From DATHSY01 sp046729855 (lineage in GTDB: Bacteria; Actinomycetota; UBA4738; HRBIN12): 64,000 nt of DNA. Where the stretch lies: NCBI GenBank assembly GCA_046729855.1, contig JBKPHM010000047.1:62001-126000 (forward strand), read 5' to 3'. The position numbers and the translations under genes are program-made. The notes under the pieces are model-generated. The model searched no databases. It was not told the DNA's origin and saw only the letters and a list, made by a program, of their open reading frames with translations. This document shows positions 24,372 to 31,978 of this stretch, piece after piece; positions within the stretch are counted from its first letter, which is position 1, and every line of letters starts with the position of its first letter.

Positions 24372-24467
24372 CGATCTCCTGGCCGATCTGCCCGGTTCCC
24401 CCCACTCGTTCGGCACGTCGGAGGTGCGACTGTAACGGAGCGCGGAGACGGCGTCCGGACGCCGCTC

Positions 24468-25712
24468 CTAGCCGGACAGGTCGGTCATCCCTGGCCCGGG
24501 TGCGTTGACCAGCACGGCCACGTTTCCCTCGGGGAGGGCGCCATCGCCCATGAGCTGGTGGACGTGACCGGTCTCCTCGTACCGGTAGGTGTGCCCGAGC
24601 GTGGTCGCCACCTTGCCCTCGCGGACGAGGTCATTGAACGCGGCGGCCTGCTCGTCGTTGAACAGGTGCGACCCTTGGTACCGCTTCTGCAGATACCAGA
24701 GGTAGCGGACGTCCACCATCGTGTCGTAGCCGCTCGTGCCGGCGCAGATCACGACCATCCCCCCTCGGTCGCACACGAAGATCGAGGTCGGGATCGTGTC
24801 CTGGCCCGGGTGCTCGAAGACGATCCTGGGACTCGTCCTGTCGCCGAGCACGTCCCAGATCGCCTTGCCGAACGCCTTCGCGCCGTCGAACCAGGCCTTC
24901 CAATCGGGCGAATCCCACCTCGGCGGCACGCCCCAGTGCGAGAAGTCCCTGCGGTTGACGTAGCCGACCGCGCCGCGGGACGTCGCGTAGGCGCCTTTCT
25001 CATCGCTCGACACGACCGCCACCGCGCGGCCGCCGGCGAGCGTGACGAGCTGGACGGCGAGCGACCCGAGCCCGCCCGAGGCTCCCCAGACAAGGACGAC
25101 GTCGCCCTGCCGAACGATGTGCGGCGGCCACCCGTAGAGCATTCGATACGCGGTCGCGCCGGTGAGCGTCGGCGCGGCCGCCTCCTCCCACGTCAGCTGC
25201 TCGGCTTTGGGCAAGCACTGGTGCGCCTGGACCTTGCAGAACTGCGCGAACGAACCCCAGCACGTGTCGTAGCCCCAAACGCGGAACGACGCCGCGAGGC
25301 CCGGGTCGTTGCCCGCCGTGACCCACGGATCGTCGAGGTCCCACTGCCCGGCGTGGATCACCACGTGGTCGCCGACGCCCACGTTCGTGACCCGGTCGCC
25401 GACGGCGTAGACGACCCCCGACGCGTCCGACCCGACGATATGGAAGTCCGTCGGCTCGCCCCACCGGGCCTGCGTCTTCGTGACGTCGACGGGGACGCCC
25501 CGGGCGGCCCACACGTTGTTGAAGTTGACCCCGGCCGCCATGACCATCACGAGCGCGTCGTGCGGCCCGAACTCGGGGACGTCGATCACCTCGTCGCGGA
25601 TCGCGTCCGTGGGCTCGCCGTAGCGGTCGGGCCGGACGAGCTGGGCGTGCATCCTGCGCGGAACCGCACCGATCGGCGGGACATCGCCCACCTCGAACAG
25701 GTCCTTGCCCAC
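24468..25712 (-). CDS. ccr: Crotonyl-CoA carboxylase/reductase-like enzyme
   Basis: Medium-chain dehydrogenase of 414 residues in the crotonyl-CoA carboxylase/reductase branch, which makes ethylmalonyl-CoA (or reduces enoyl-CoA) with NADPH and CO2. Family marks: GVNFNNVWAARG (61-72), FHIVGSDASG, WGASGGLGSLAVQLV near 220, VRYLWYLQKRYQGSHLFN near 345. Three CO2-pocket residues reported for the Kitasatospora enzyme look conserved (Asn, an aromatic, His), but Asp149 stands where Glu is expected (WGYDTCWGSF). GTG 25712 was preferred to an upstream TTG; minus-strand TATCGT at 25751-25756 is a possible -10. Confidence 0.85.
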   Translation of the reverse strand: MGKDLFEVGDVPPIGAVPRRMHAQLVRPDRYGEPTDAIRDEVIDVPEFGPHDALVMVMAAGVNFNNVWAARGVPVDVTKTQARWGEPTDFHIVGSDASGVVYAVGDRVTNVGVGDHVVIHAGQWDLDDPWVTAGNDPGLAASFRVWGYDTCWGSFAQFCKVQAHQCLPKAEQLTWEEAAAPTLTGATAYRMLYGWPPHIVRQGDVVLVWGASGGLGSLAVQLVTLAGGRAVAVVSSDEKGAYATSRGAVGYVNRRDFSHWGVPPRWDSPDWKAWFDGAKAFGKAIWDVLGDRTSPRIVFEHPGQDTIPTSIFVCDRGGMVVICAGTSGYDTMVDVRYLWYLQKRYQGSHLFNDEQAAAFNDLVREGKVATTLGHTYRYEETGHVHQLMGDGALPEGNVAVLVNAPGPGMTDLSG

Positions 25713-25796
25713 GGCCTCACCCCTGTCGCGTCGCAAGCGGAGCGCTCGGCACGATAGGCGAGGTCGGGTGGACCGACAAACGTCCGCCGGACTCGG

Positions 25797-26723
25797 TCAC
25801 GAGGTCTCGACGAGGGCGAGGCTCTCGGGGCACGTCGCCGCACGGCCGCACCACGCGCAGTGTCGTCCCGGCCGCAGCTCGGGCGGGCGGCCGCCGCGCA
25901 GGGCCGCCGACGAACGCGTCGCGGCCATCACACGGTCGGCCGCGTGATGGAGCGTCCGTTCGTCGACGTCCTCGGACTGCCACTCCCCCGACTCGAGGAA
26001 GAACGAGGCGACCCGGTACGGCGGCACGCCGAACCGAAGCGTCATGAGGAGCGCGTAGAACCGCATGTCCTCGGGATACTCCGGGTACGCGCCGCCGCTC
26101 TTCAGATCGATCACCAGCCGCGAGGCCCGGCCCGGCGCGAGCGGATCGGGACGCCCGAGGACCAGGTCGACCTGGCCCGACAGCACGAGCGCGCCGCCGA
26201 GGAGCTCGGCGCGGACCCGAAGCTCGGCGACCGGCGCCAGCATCGTCCGGATCTCGCGCAGCGGTGGGAACGAGCCGCGGAAATGCGTGAGTCGCCGCAG
26301 GACGTGGAGCAGGTGGTCGTCCTGGTCGAGCTGGTCGAGCCGGCGCCAGTACGTTGCGAAGCGCGGATCGTCCTCGGACAGGCGCTCGGCGGCCTTGGCG
26401 GCGACCGCCTGCGCGCCGGTCTCGTTGCGCGCCCCGACCTCGAGCTCGATCGCGCGGTGGAGCAGCGTCCCGATCGCGCTGGTGCGGGAGTGCGCGAACG
26501 GCTCCGTCTCGCCGAGCACGGCGGCCGCGAGCTTGCCCTCGCATCGCGTCAGGTCGTTCAACCGGTCCTTGCCGAGCCACAGCGGTTCGGACAGGTCCAG
26601 CCCGCGGACCGCGTCCTCGATCCGATCGCGCAGGCCCTGCGCGACGTCGGCCGGGAACACGGGCCGCGGCTCTTTGCCGATGAGCCGGTCGAGCGTCCGC
26701 TGCTGAACGGCCGTGACGTCCAC
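25797..26723 (-). CDS. PD-(D/E)XK nuclease with predicted Fe-S cluster
   Basis: RecB/Cas4/AddB-type nuclease domain of 308 residues. Catalytic pieces: GTLLHRAIE (His89), GQVDLVLG (Asp186), VIDLKSGG (Asp206, Lys208). Cys61 in the N-terminal part plus Cys289, Cys292 and Cys298 near the end have the one-plus-three spacing of the 4Fe-4S staple in AddB and Cas4. It stands alone, with no helicase or cas gene nearby, so a repair role is only inferred. GTG 26723 is 6 nt behind a TACGAT -10 box. Confidence 0.8.
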   Translation of the reverse strand: MDVTAVQQRTLDRLIGKEPRPVFPADVAQGLRDRIEDAVRGLDLSEPLWLGKDRLNDLTRCEGKLAAAVLGETEPFAHSRTSAIGTLLHRAIELEVGARNETGAQAVAAKAAERLSEDDPRFATYWRRLDQLDQDDHLLHVLRRLTHFRGSFPPLREIRTMLAPVAELRVRAELLGGALVLSGQVDLVLGRPDPLAPGRASRLVIDLKSGGAYPEYPEDMRFYALLMTLRFGVPPYRVASFFLESGEWQSEDVDERTLHHAADRVMAATRSSAALRGGRPPELRPGRHCAWCGRAATCPESLALVETS

Positions 26724-26729
26724 GTCGCG

Positions 26730-26735
26730 ATCGTA
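26730..26735 (-). promoter_or_regulatory. -10 box of the Fe-S nuclease gene
   Basis: Minus-strand TACGAT, 6 nt before GTG 26723. Confidence 0.5.
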
Positions 26736-26805
26736 TGGAGGACCACCGACACGTCCACCGCCGACACGCGGGTCGCGCCGCGGCGCGCGGTGCTACGGAT
26801 AGAGC

Positions 26806-27357
26806 GTGACCGAAGAGACGGACGACGTCCTCCGCGCGCTCGCGGACCCCGAGCGACTCGCGATCGCCGGCCTGCTCGCACGTGGGTCGTGCACGGCCAC
26901 GGTGCTCGCCGAGGAGCTCGCACTGCCGCTCGCCCGGCTGCGCAAACATCTGAATCGTCTCACCGCGAGCGGCCTCGCGCGGCTCGAGCCGGACCGGCGC
27001 ACGTACCGGCTCGACCCCGAGACGCTCCGCCGCGTTGCGGCGCAGGTGGGGCCGCCGCGCGAGGCCGGCCTCGCCCTCGGCGCCGCGAACGAGGACGAGC
27101 AGGCGGTCCTTCGGACGTTCTTCCGCAAGGGCCGCCTCACCGAGATCCCCGCGAGGGAGTCGAAGCGACGCATCGTGCTCGAGCGCATCGCGATCGAGTT
27201 CGACCCGGGCGTGCGGTACGACGAGCGGGAGGTCAACGCGATCGTCGGCCGGTTCTTCCACGACCACGCGGCGCTCCGCCGGTACCTGGTGGACGAGGGC
27301 TTCCTCACCCGCGAACGCGGTCGGTACTGGCGGACAGGCGGCCGCGTCGAGGTGTGA
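26806..27357 (+). CDS. ArsR-type HTH regulator with DUF2087 domain
   Basis: A 183-residue protein. Residues 5-75 are a winged helix (VLRALADPERLAIAGLL, ARLRKHLNRLTASGLA), and 95-180 are a DUF2087 domain (FFRKGRLTEIPARESKR, EREVNAIVGRFFHDHAALR), a combination common in actinobacteria and of unknown ligand. No cysteine or histidine metal site is visible. It is divergent from the Fe-S nuclease and 69 nt ahead of the carboxylase beta subunit, which has its own promoter. Confidence 0.82.
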   Translation: MTEETDDVLRALADPERLAIAGLLARGSCTATVLAEELALPLARLRKHLNRLTASGLARLEPDRRTYRLDPETLRRVAAQVGPPREAGLALGAANEDEQAVLRTFFRKGRLTEIPARESKRRIVLERIAIEFDPGVRYDEREVNAIVGRFFHDHAALRRYLVDEGFLTRERGRYWRTGGRVEV

Positions 27358-27412
27358 GGCGGGTCGCCGCGGAGTCCGACGCGCACGCGACCGGCGGGCA
27401 CGCCGGCGACGA

Positions 27413-27418
27413 TAGACT
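27413..27418 (+). promoter_or_regulatory. -10 box of carboxylase beta gene
   Basis: TAGACT, 8 nt before ATG 27427; no purine-rich ribosome site lies between apart from GGGG. Confidence 0.5.
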
Positions 27419-27426
27419 GCGGGGCA

Positions 27427-29028
27427 ATGGCCACGACCGACGAGGAGCTCCCGCGGTCCGAGGACGGCCCGCCGATCGTCTCCGTCGATGAACGGATCGA
27501 GGAGCTCAGACGTCGCAAGGCCGCGCTCCTAGACGCCGCGCGCGAGGGCGCGGTCCGCAAGCAGCACGAGCGCGGCAAGCAGACGGCGCGCGAGCGGATC
27601 GAGCTGCTCCTCGACCGTGGCTCGTTCTCCGAGACCGATCCGTTCGCCGTGCACCGTTCGCGCGACTTCGGCGTCGGCCGCAGCCACCCGCCCGGCGACG
27701 GCGTCGTCACCGGGTTCGGCACGATCGACGGGCGGAAGGTATTCGTCGCGTCGCAGGACTTCACGGTGTTCGGCGGTTCGCTCGGTGAGGTGCACGCCCA
27801 GAAGATCTGCAAGGTGCTCGACCTCGCGATGTCGACGGGCGCGCCGTTCATCCAGATCAATGACTCTGGCGGCGCCAGGATCCAGGAGGGTGCCGCGTCG
27901 CTCGCGGGGTACGGCTACGTCTTCGAACGCAACGTGCGCGCGAGCGGCGTGATCCCGCAGATCAGCGTGATCATGGGGCCTTGCGCCGGCGGCGCCGTTT
28001 ACTCCCCCGCCATCACCGATTTCACGTTCATGGTCCGTGAGACCTCGCACATGTTCATCACGGGTCCGGACGTGATCAAGGCCGTGACGGGCGAAGACGT
28101 CACCTTCGAGGCGCTCGGTGGCGCGCAGACGCACGCGTCCAAGAGCGGCGTCTCGTCGCTCGTGGCCGGCGACGAGGAGGAGTGCTTGGCGATGGTCCGG
28201 CACCTCCTGTCGTATCTGCCGTCGAACAACCTGGAGGACGCGCCCTCCTACGCGCCCGTCGACGACCCGGAGCGCCGCGACGAGGGCCTCACACTCCTCG
28301 TGCCGGATTCGGCGAGGGAGCCGTACGACATGCACGAGGTGATCCGGCGCATCGTCGACGACGGCGACTTCTTCGAGGTCTTCCCGTTCTGGGCGATGAA
28401 CATCGTCGTCGGGTTCGCGCGGCTCGACGGGCGGACGGTCGGGGTCGTGGCGAACCAGCCGAAGGTGCTCGCCGGGACGCTCGACATCGAGTCCAGCGAG
28501 AAGGCGTCGCGGTTCGTCCGGTTCTGCGACGCGTTCAATGTGCCGCTGGTGACGTTCGTCGACGTGCCGGGGTTCCTGCCCGGGACGGCGCAGGAGTACG
28601 GCGGCATCATCCGTCACGGGGCCAAGCTGCTTTACGCGTTCGCCGAGTCGACGGTGCCGCGCCTGACCGTGATCACGCGCAAGGCCTACGGCGGCGCCTA
28701 CCTCGTGATGAACTCGAAGCACCTGCGCGCCGACGTCGCGTACGCGTGGCCGACCGCCGAGATCGCCGTCATGGGTCCCGAGGGCGCCGTCAACATCGTG
28801 AACCGCAAGGAGCTGGAGGCGGCCGAGGACGCGGAACGCCGGCGAGCCGAGCTGATCGCCGAATACCAACGGACGTTCGCGACGCCGTACGTCGCCGCGG
28901 AGCGCGGCTTCATCGACGACGTGATCGAGCCCGCCGAGACGCGCCCGCGGCTGGTACACGCGCTCCGCATGCTCGCGACCAAGCGCGAGGCGGTCCCGGC
29001 CCGCAAGCACGGGAACATCCCGCTGTGA
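27427..29028 (+). CDS. pccB: Acyl-CoA carboxylase beta subunit (propionyl-CoA type)
   Basis: Carboxyltransferase of 533 residues, transferring the carboxyl group from biotin to propionyl- or acetyl-CoA. Both crotonase-like halves are complete: FGGSLGEVHAQKICKVLDLA and NDSGGARIQEGAASLAGYG in the first; VDVPGFLPGTAQEYGGIIRH and ITRKAYGGAYLVMNSKH in the second. The C-terminal KHGNIPL is typical of PccB/AccD of actinobacteria. It overlaps the epsilon-like gene by GTGA. The biotin carboxylase/BCCP subunit is at 49605-51329. Propionyl-CoA is favoured by the epimerase and mutase in the same window, not proven. Confidence 0.92.
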   Translation: MATTDEELPRSEDGPPIVSVDERIEELRRRKAALLDAAREGAVRKQHERGKQTARERIELLLDRGSFSETDPFAVHRSRDFGVGRSHPPGDGVVTGFGTIDGRKVFVASQDFTVFGGSLGEVHAQKICKVLDLAMSTGAPFIQINDSGGARIQEGAASLAGYGYVFERNVRASGVIPQISVIMGPCAGGAVYSPAITDFTFMVRETSHMFITGPDVIKAVTGEDVTFEALGGAQTHASKSGVSSLVAGDEEECLAMVRHLLSYLPSNNLEDAPSYAPVDDPERRDEGLTLLVPDSAREPYDMHEVIRRIVDDGDFFEVFPFWAMNIVVGFARLDGRTVGVVANQPKVLAGTLDIESSEKASRFVRFCDAFNVPLVTFVDVPGFLPGTAQEYGGIIRHGAKLLYAFAESTVPRLTVITRKAYGGAYLVMNSKHLRADVAYAWPTAEIAVMGPEGAVNIVNRKELEAAEDAERRRAELIAEYQRTFATPYVAAERGFIDDVIEPAETRPRLVHALRMLATKREAVPARKHGNIPL

Positions 29029-29285
29029 GCGACGAGCGCCGCTTCGAGCTCCCCGAGGGTCTGACCCCTGAGGAAGCACGCGCCGTGCTCGTCGCCCTCG
29101 AGCGGTACTTCGTGAAGGAGAGCCCGCACCCAGACCCGTGGGTGCTGGCCGGCCGCGTCGAGTCGACCGGGCAGGGGGCGCTGCAAGCGCGCCGGTTCAC
29201 CGACGAGCCGTGGCGAGCGAACCCCTACGCACCGTACGCGCGACGCGGCACCCCGGCACTTCACGGCCGCGGCGACGCGCGCTGA
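29025..29285 (+). CDS. Acyl-CoA carboxylase epsilon-like small subunit
   Basis: An 86-residue protein starting at GTG 29025 inside the stop of pccB (GTGA overlap). Its N-terminus (LPEGLTPEEARAVLVALERY) is an amphipathic helix followed by a short Trp/Arg-rich tail (DEPWRANPYAPY). Size, position and helix fit the epsilon subunits that stabilise actinobacterial acyl-CoA carboxylases, though this family is poorly conserved and the match is by context. It is followed after 5 nt by the zinc-ribbon gene. Confidence 0.7.
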   Translation: MSDERRFELPEGLTPEEARAVLVALERYFVKESPHPDPWVLAGRVESTGQGALQARRFTDEPWRANPYAPYARRGTPALHGRGDAR

Positions 29286-29290
29286 CGTCG

Positions 29291-30091
29291 GTGGATGTAT
29301 CCGCCGACGCCAACCGGGCAGTGGCCTCGTGCCCGAGCTGCGGAGCTGAGTACCGAGCCGGGTTCGACACGTGCCGCGACTGCGGCGTCGCACTCAAGCC
29401 GCTCGATGAGGGCGCGGGTGGGACCGAGAACGTCCGTCGCGGCACGATCGAGGTCGTCGAGCGGGCCGATGCCGTTGCCGGGGATGCCGAGGACGCGCCC
29501 GCCGACGCACCCGACGCGGTCGACGCGGACGACGACCCGTCAGACCTGTTCTACGCCGAGGAGCATCCCGTTCGGATCGTGCTCGCGCGGGTCGATCCGC
29601 TCGACGCCGCGGACGTCGCGGAGCGACTGGAGAAGGCCGGAATCGGCGCGCGCGGTGCGGCGCCGGACGAGAACGGGTGGGCATCTGTCGTGATCCACGA
29701 CACATGCCTGCCCGAGGCACAGGCGATCCTCGCGGAGATGGGGCTCGGCGCGGCCGACACGATCGACGAGGAGGACGATCCGGACGAGCAAGAGGAGCTC
29801 CCCGAGGACGCGTGGGCTCGGACGAACCGGCGCGTCTGGGGCGCCGGCGACGATGCCGATGCCACCGGCGACGCCGACGGAGCGGCGCCCGTCGATGCTG
29901 ATCCCTTCGTCCCCGTGGCGTCGTTCTTTGCGGCGGATGCGCGGGCCGGCGCCGAACGGCTCGCCGAGGCGGGGATCGACGTGCGGATCGTGGTCGACCG
30001 CTCCGGAGCGTCCTCGGTCCGCCAGGCCGAGCTCCGGGTCCGGCCGGACCGATTCCACGACGCCGGCCGCATCCTGCACATCGAGGTGTAG
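29291..30091 (+). CDS. Zinc-ribbon protein with two DUF2007-like domains
   Basis: A 266-residue acidic protein. The N-terminus has a zinc ribbon (CPSCGAEY, CRDCGVAL, residues 16-37). Two similar alpha/beta units follow: VRIVLARVDPLDAADVAERL near 93-140 and the FFAADARAGAERLAEAGIDV unit near 210-265, like the small putative signal-transducing DUF2007 domain; acidic linkers join them. It starts at GTG 29291, 5 nt behind the epsilon-like gene, so it is probably cotranscribed with the carboxylase. Function unknown. Confidence 0.7.
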   Translation: MDVSADANRAVASCPSCGAEYRAGFDTCRDCGVALKPLDEGAGGTENVRRGTIEVVERADAVAGDAEDAPADAPDAVDADDDPSDLFYAEEHPVRIVLARVDPLDAADVAERLEKAGIGARGAAPDENGWASVVIHDTCLPEAQAILAEMGLGAADTIDEEDDPDEQEELPEDAWARTNRRVWGAGDDADATGDADGAAPVDADPFVPVASFFAADARAGAERLAEAGIDVRIVVDRSGASSVRQAELRVRPDRFHDAGRILHIEV

Positions 30092-30103
30092 GCAGGACGG
30101 ATG

Positions 30104-30129
30104 GCGGCGGCGTGACCGGCGGCCGCCGC
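30104..30129. terminator. Hairpin between convergent genes
   Basis: GCGGCGGC pairs with GCCGCCGC across a 10-nt loop in the 46-nt gap between the zinc-ribbon gene and the anti-sigma-like gene. It could serve both directions. Confidence 0.45.
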
Positions 30130-30137
30130 GCCGCGAC

Positions 30138-31064
30138 CTAGCCCTCGTACTCGGCGCCCGCCGACGATCCGCAGAACGTCGTCGGGAGGAGGTCGAGCCG
30201 CGACGCCTCGATCTCCTCGTCCCAGCTGAACGCCGGCACGAGCGTGACGCGGTCGAGCTCGAGGATCGTCCCATGGACGTCGTACCGGTTGGGATCGGCT
30301 TCGCTGCGGACCGCCGTCATGACGGCGAGGCGACGGAGCGGGTCCTCCCCGCACGACATCCACCGCACGACACCCTCGTCGGCGAACCCCCAGTCGAAGA
30401 CGTTCGTCCCTGCGCGAAGGCCGAGCTCGGGGTCCCAGTCGTCACCCGGCGCCCCCACCTCGAGCCGCTGGAACCCGTCGGTCTCGTCGAACCGATAGAG
30501 GCTGAGCGGGAGATCGGAGGGAGACGCCCACCCCGTCTGCACGGCGATCTCTGCGCGACCGTCCGCGTCCACGTCCGGAGCGGCGAACACGTGACAGAGC
30601 CACGGCGTCTCACACTCGGGGATGGCGCGCCTGACGACGCCATTCTTCCCGCCGAGCTGTACGCGGAGCTCGTATCGCCCCGGCTCGTTCTCGGCGCACG
30701 GCTCCACGGTGTCGACGACCACCCGATCGGCGACGCCGTCACCGTCGACGTCGGCATCTATGTCCGTCAGGTCGCAGACCCACGAGGGCATAACGTCGCC
30801 GCCAGGTGAGCCGGTGGGCGACGGGGTCGGCACACCTGTATCGCCCGGCGCCGGCTCGGCCGCCGGACCGATCACACGCGACAACCCATAGACGGTCGCG
30901 CCGGACGCCGCGAACGCAACGACGACGATCGTCACGACGCCCGCGCGACGGACGACCCGTCGACGGGCGCGCCGCCGGACGATGCGCTCGACGACGCCGT
31001 CGGTCCCAACCGGCAGCGTCGCCCCGCGGACGCGGGACCTGATGCGTTCATCGGTGCGCGACAT
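30138..31064 (-). CDS. Single-TM protein paired with an ECF sigma factor (anti-sigma-like)
   Basis: A 308-residue protein with an Arg-rich cytoplasmic N-terminus (1-38), one TM segment at about 40-62 (AGVVTIVVVAFAASGATVYGL), a Pro/Ser/Thr linker, and a large outside domain with Asp-rich repeats (DIDADVDGDGVADR, APDVDADGRAEI) like FG-GAP or calcium-binding loops, and six or more cysteines. It overlaps the sigma factor gene by 17 nt. The overlap and topology suggest a membrane partner of the sigma factor, but the usual zinc anti-sigma HxxxCxxC motif is absent, so the role is inferred. Confidence 0.65.
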   Translation of the reverse strand: MSRTDERIRSRVRGATLPVGTDGVVERIVRRRARRRVVRRAGVVTIVVVAFAASGATVYGLSRVIGPAAEPAPGDTGVPTPSPTGSPGGDVMPSWVCDLTDIDADVDGDGVADRVVVDTVEPCAENEPGRYELRVQLGGKNGVVRRAIPECETPWLCHVFAAPDVDADGRAEIAVQTGWASPSDLPLSLYRFDETDGFQRLEVGAPGDDWDPELGLRAGTNVFDWGFADEGVVRWMSCGEDPLRRLAVMTAVRSEADPNRYDVHGTILELDRVTLVPAFSWDEEIEASRLDLLPTTFCGSSAGAEYEG

Positions 31065-31581
31065 CGTTCACCTCCTCATCGTCGGCGAGCGTGGCCGCGA
31101 GCGCCTCCCGAGCCCGGTGGAGCGAGCTCTTGACGGTGCCCTCCGAGATCCCGAGCGCACGGGCGATGTCGGCGACGTCCATGTCGAGGTAGTAGTGGAA
31201 CACGGCGACCTCGCGGCGCCGTGGGGGAAGCGCGCGCAGGGCCCCCACGACGTCTGCACGATCCTCGGCCTCGGCGATCGGCGCCCGCTCGGACAGCTCC
31301 GCGCCGAGGCGCCGGCGCGCCGAGACCTCACGCAGGAGCCGTCGAAGACGGTCGCGGAGCAGGTTTCGTGCGACCGCCGCGACCCAGGCCGGAAGCGACT
31401 CGATCCGGTGACCGCGCTCCGACGCCTCCCAGGCCCGAGCGAGGGCCTCCTGGACGGCGTCCTCGGCCGCCTGCACGCTGCCCCCCAGGAGCGTCATCGC
31501 GTTCACGAGGCGGACGTAGTCCGATGCGACGAACCGGCGGATCTCGTGCTCGTCCAGACGTCCCTCCTCGGCTACCGTCAT
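31048..31581 (-). CDS. ECF RNA polymerase sigma factor
   Basis: A 177-residue group IV sigma factor. Sigma-2 covers about 10-75 (YVRLVNAMTLLGGSVQAAED, ALARAWE) and sigma-4 about 112-165 (ALRALPPRRREVAVFHYYLD, IARALGISEGTVKSSLHRAR). The wording resembles the SigE-like SIG50 family of actinobacteria. It heads an operon with the membrane protein that overlaps its 3' end. Target promoters cannot be read here. Confidence 0.9.
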   Translation of the reverse strand: MTVAEEGRLDEHEIRRFVASDYVRLVNAMTLLGGSVQAAEDAVQEALARAWEASERGHRIESLPAWVAAVARNLLRDRLRRLLREVSARRRLGAELSERAPIAEAEDRADVVGALRALPPRRREVAVFHYYLDMDVADIARALGISEGTVKSSLHRAREALAATLADDEEVNDVAHR

Positions 31582-31643
31582 GTGAGGAACGACGCTGGGC
31601 GGCCGCGGGTTGCTCGAGCGGACGGGTAACGGAGGAATGGGCC

Positions 31644-31940
31644 TTGGACGCGACCAAGACGTCCGGCGCGGTGGACGGGATCGACACGGCGCGACGGGCG
31701 CTGGCCGCCGAGCGGTGCGGCCCGCCGCGCGTGTGGGGAAACGGGCCGGGCGACACCTACGGCTGGCACGCGCACGGCTACCACAAGGTGCTGTTCTGCC
31801 TCGACGGATCGATCGTGTTCCACACGCGCGACGGCGATGTTGCCCTCGAGGCCGGCGACCGGCTGGACCTGCCTCCGGGCGCGGAGCACGCAGCGACGGT
31901 GGGCCCGTCCGGCGTCCGCTGCGTGGAGGCCGAACGCTGA
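31644..31940 (+). CDS. Small cupin protein
   Basis: A 98-residue single-domain cupin. Motif 1 is TYGWHAHGYHKVLFCLDG with two to three metal-binding histidines; motif 2 is LDLPPGAEHAATVG with the final His. Such proteins bind a metal and can be sugar-binding or dioxygenase-like; no function can be named. The start is uncertain: TTG 31644 was chosen because GGAGG lies 8 nt upstream (31631-31635). Confidence 0.65.
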   Translation: MDATKTSGAVDGIDTARRALAAERCGPPRVWGNGPGDTYGWHAHGYHKVLFCLDGSIVFHTRDGDVALEAGDRLDLPPGAEHAATVGPSGVRCVEAER

Positions 31941-31963
31941 GCGGGCCGCGGGCCCGGCTCTGC

Positions 31964-31969
31964 TACCGT
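31964..31969 (+). promoter_or_regulatory. -10 box of phosphoesterase gene
   Basis: TACCGT, 9 nt before ATG 31979. Confidence 0.4.
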
Positions 31970-31978
31970 TCGCGCCGC

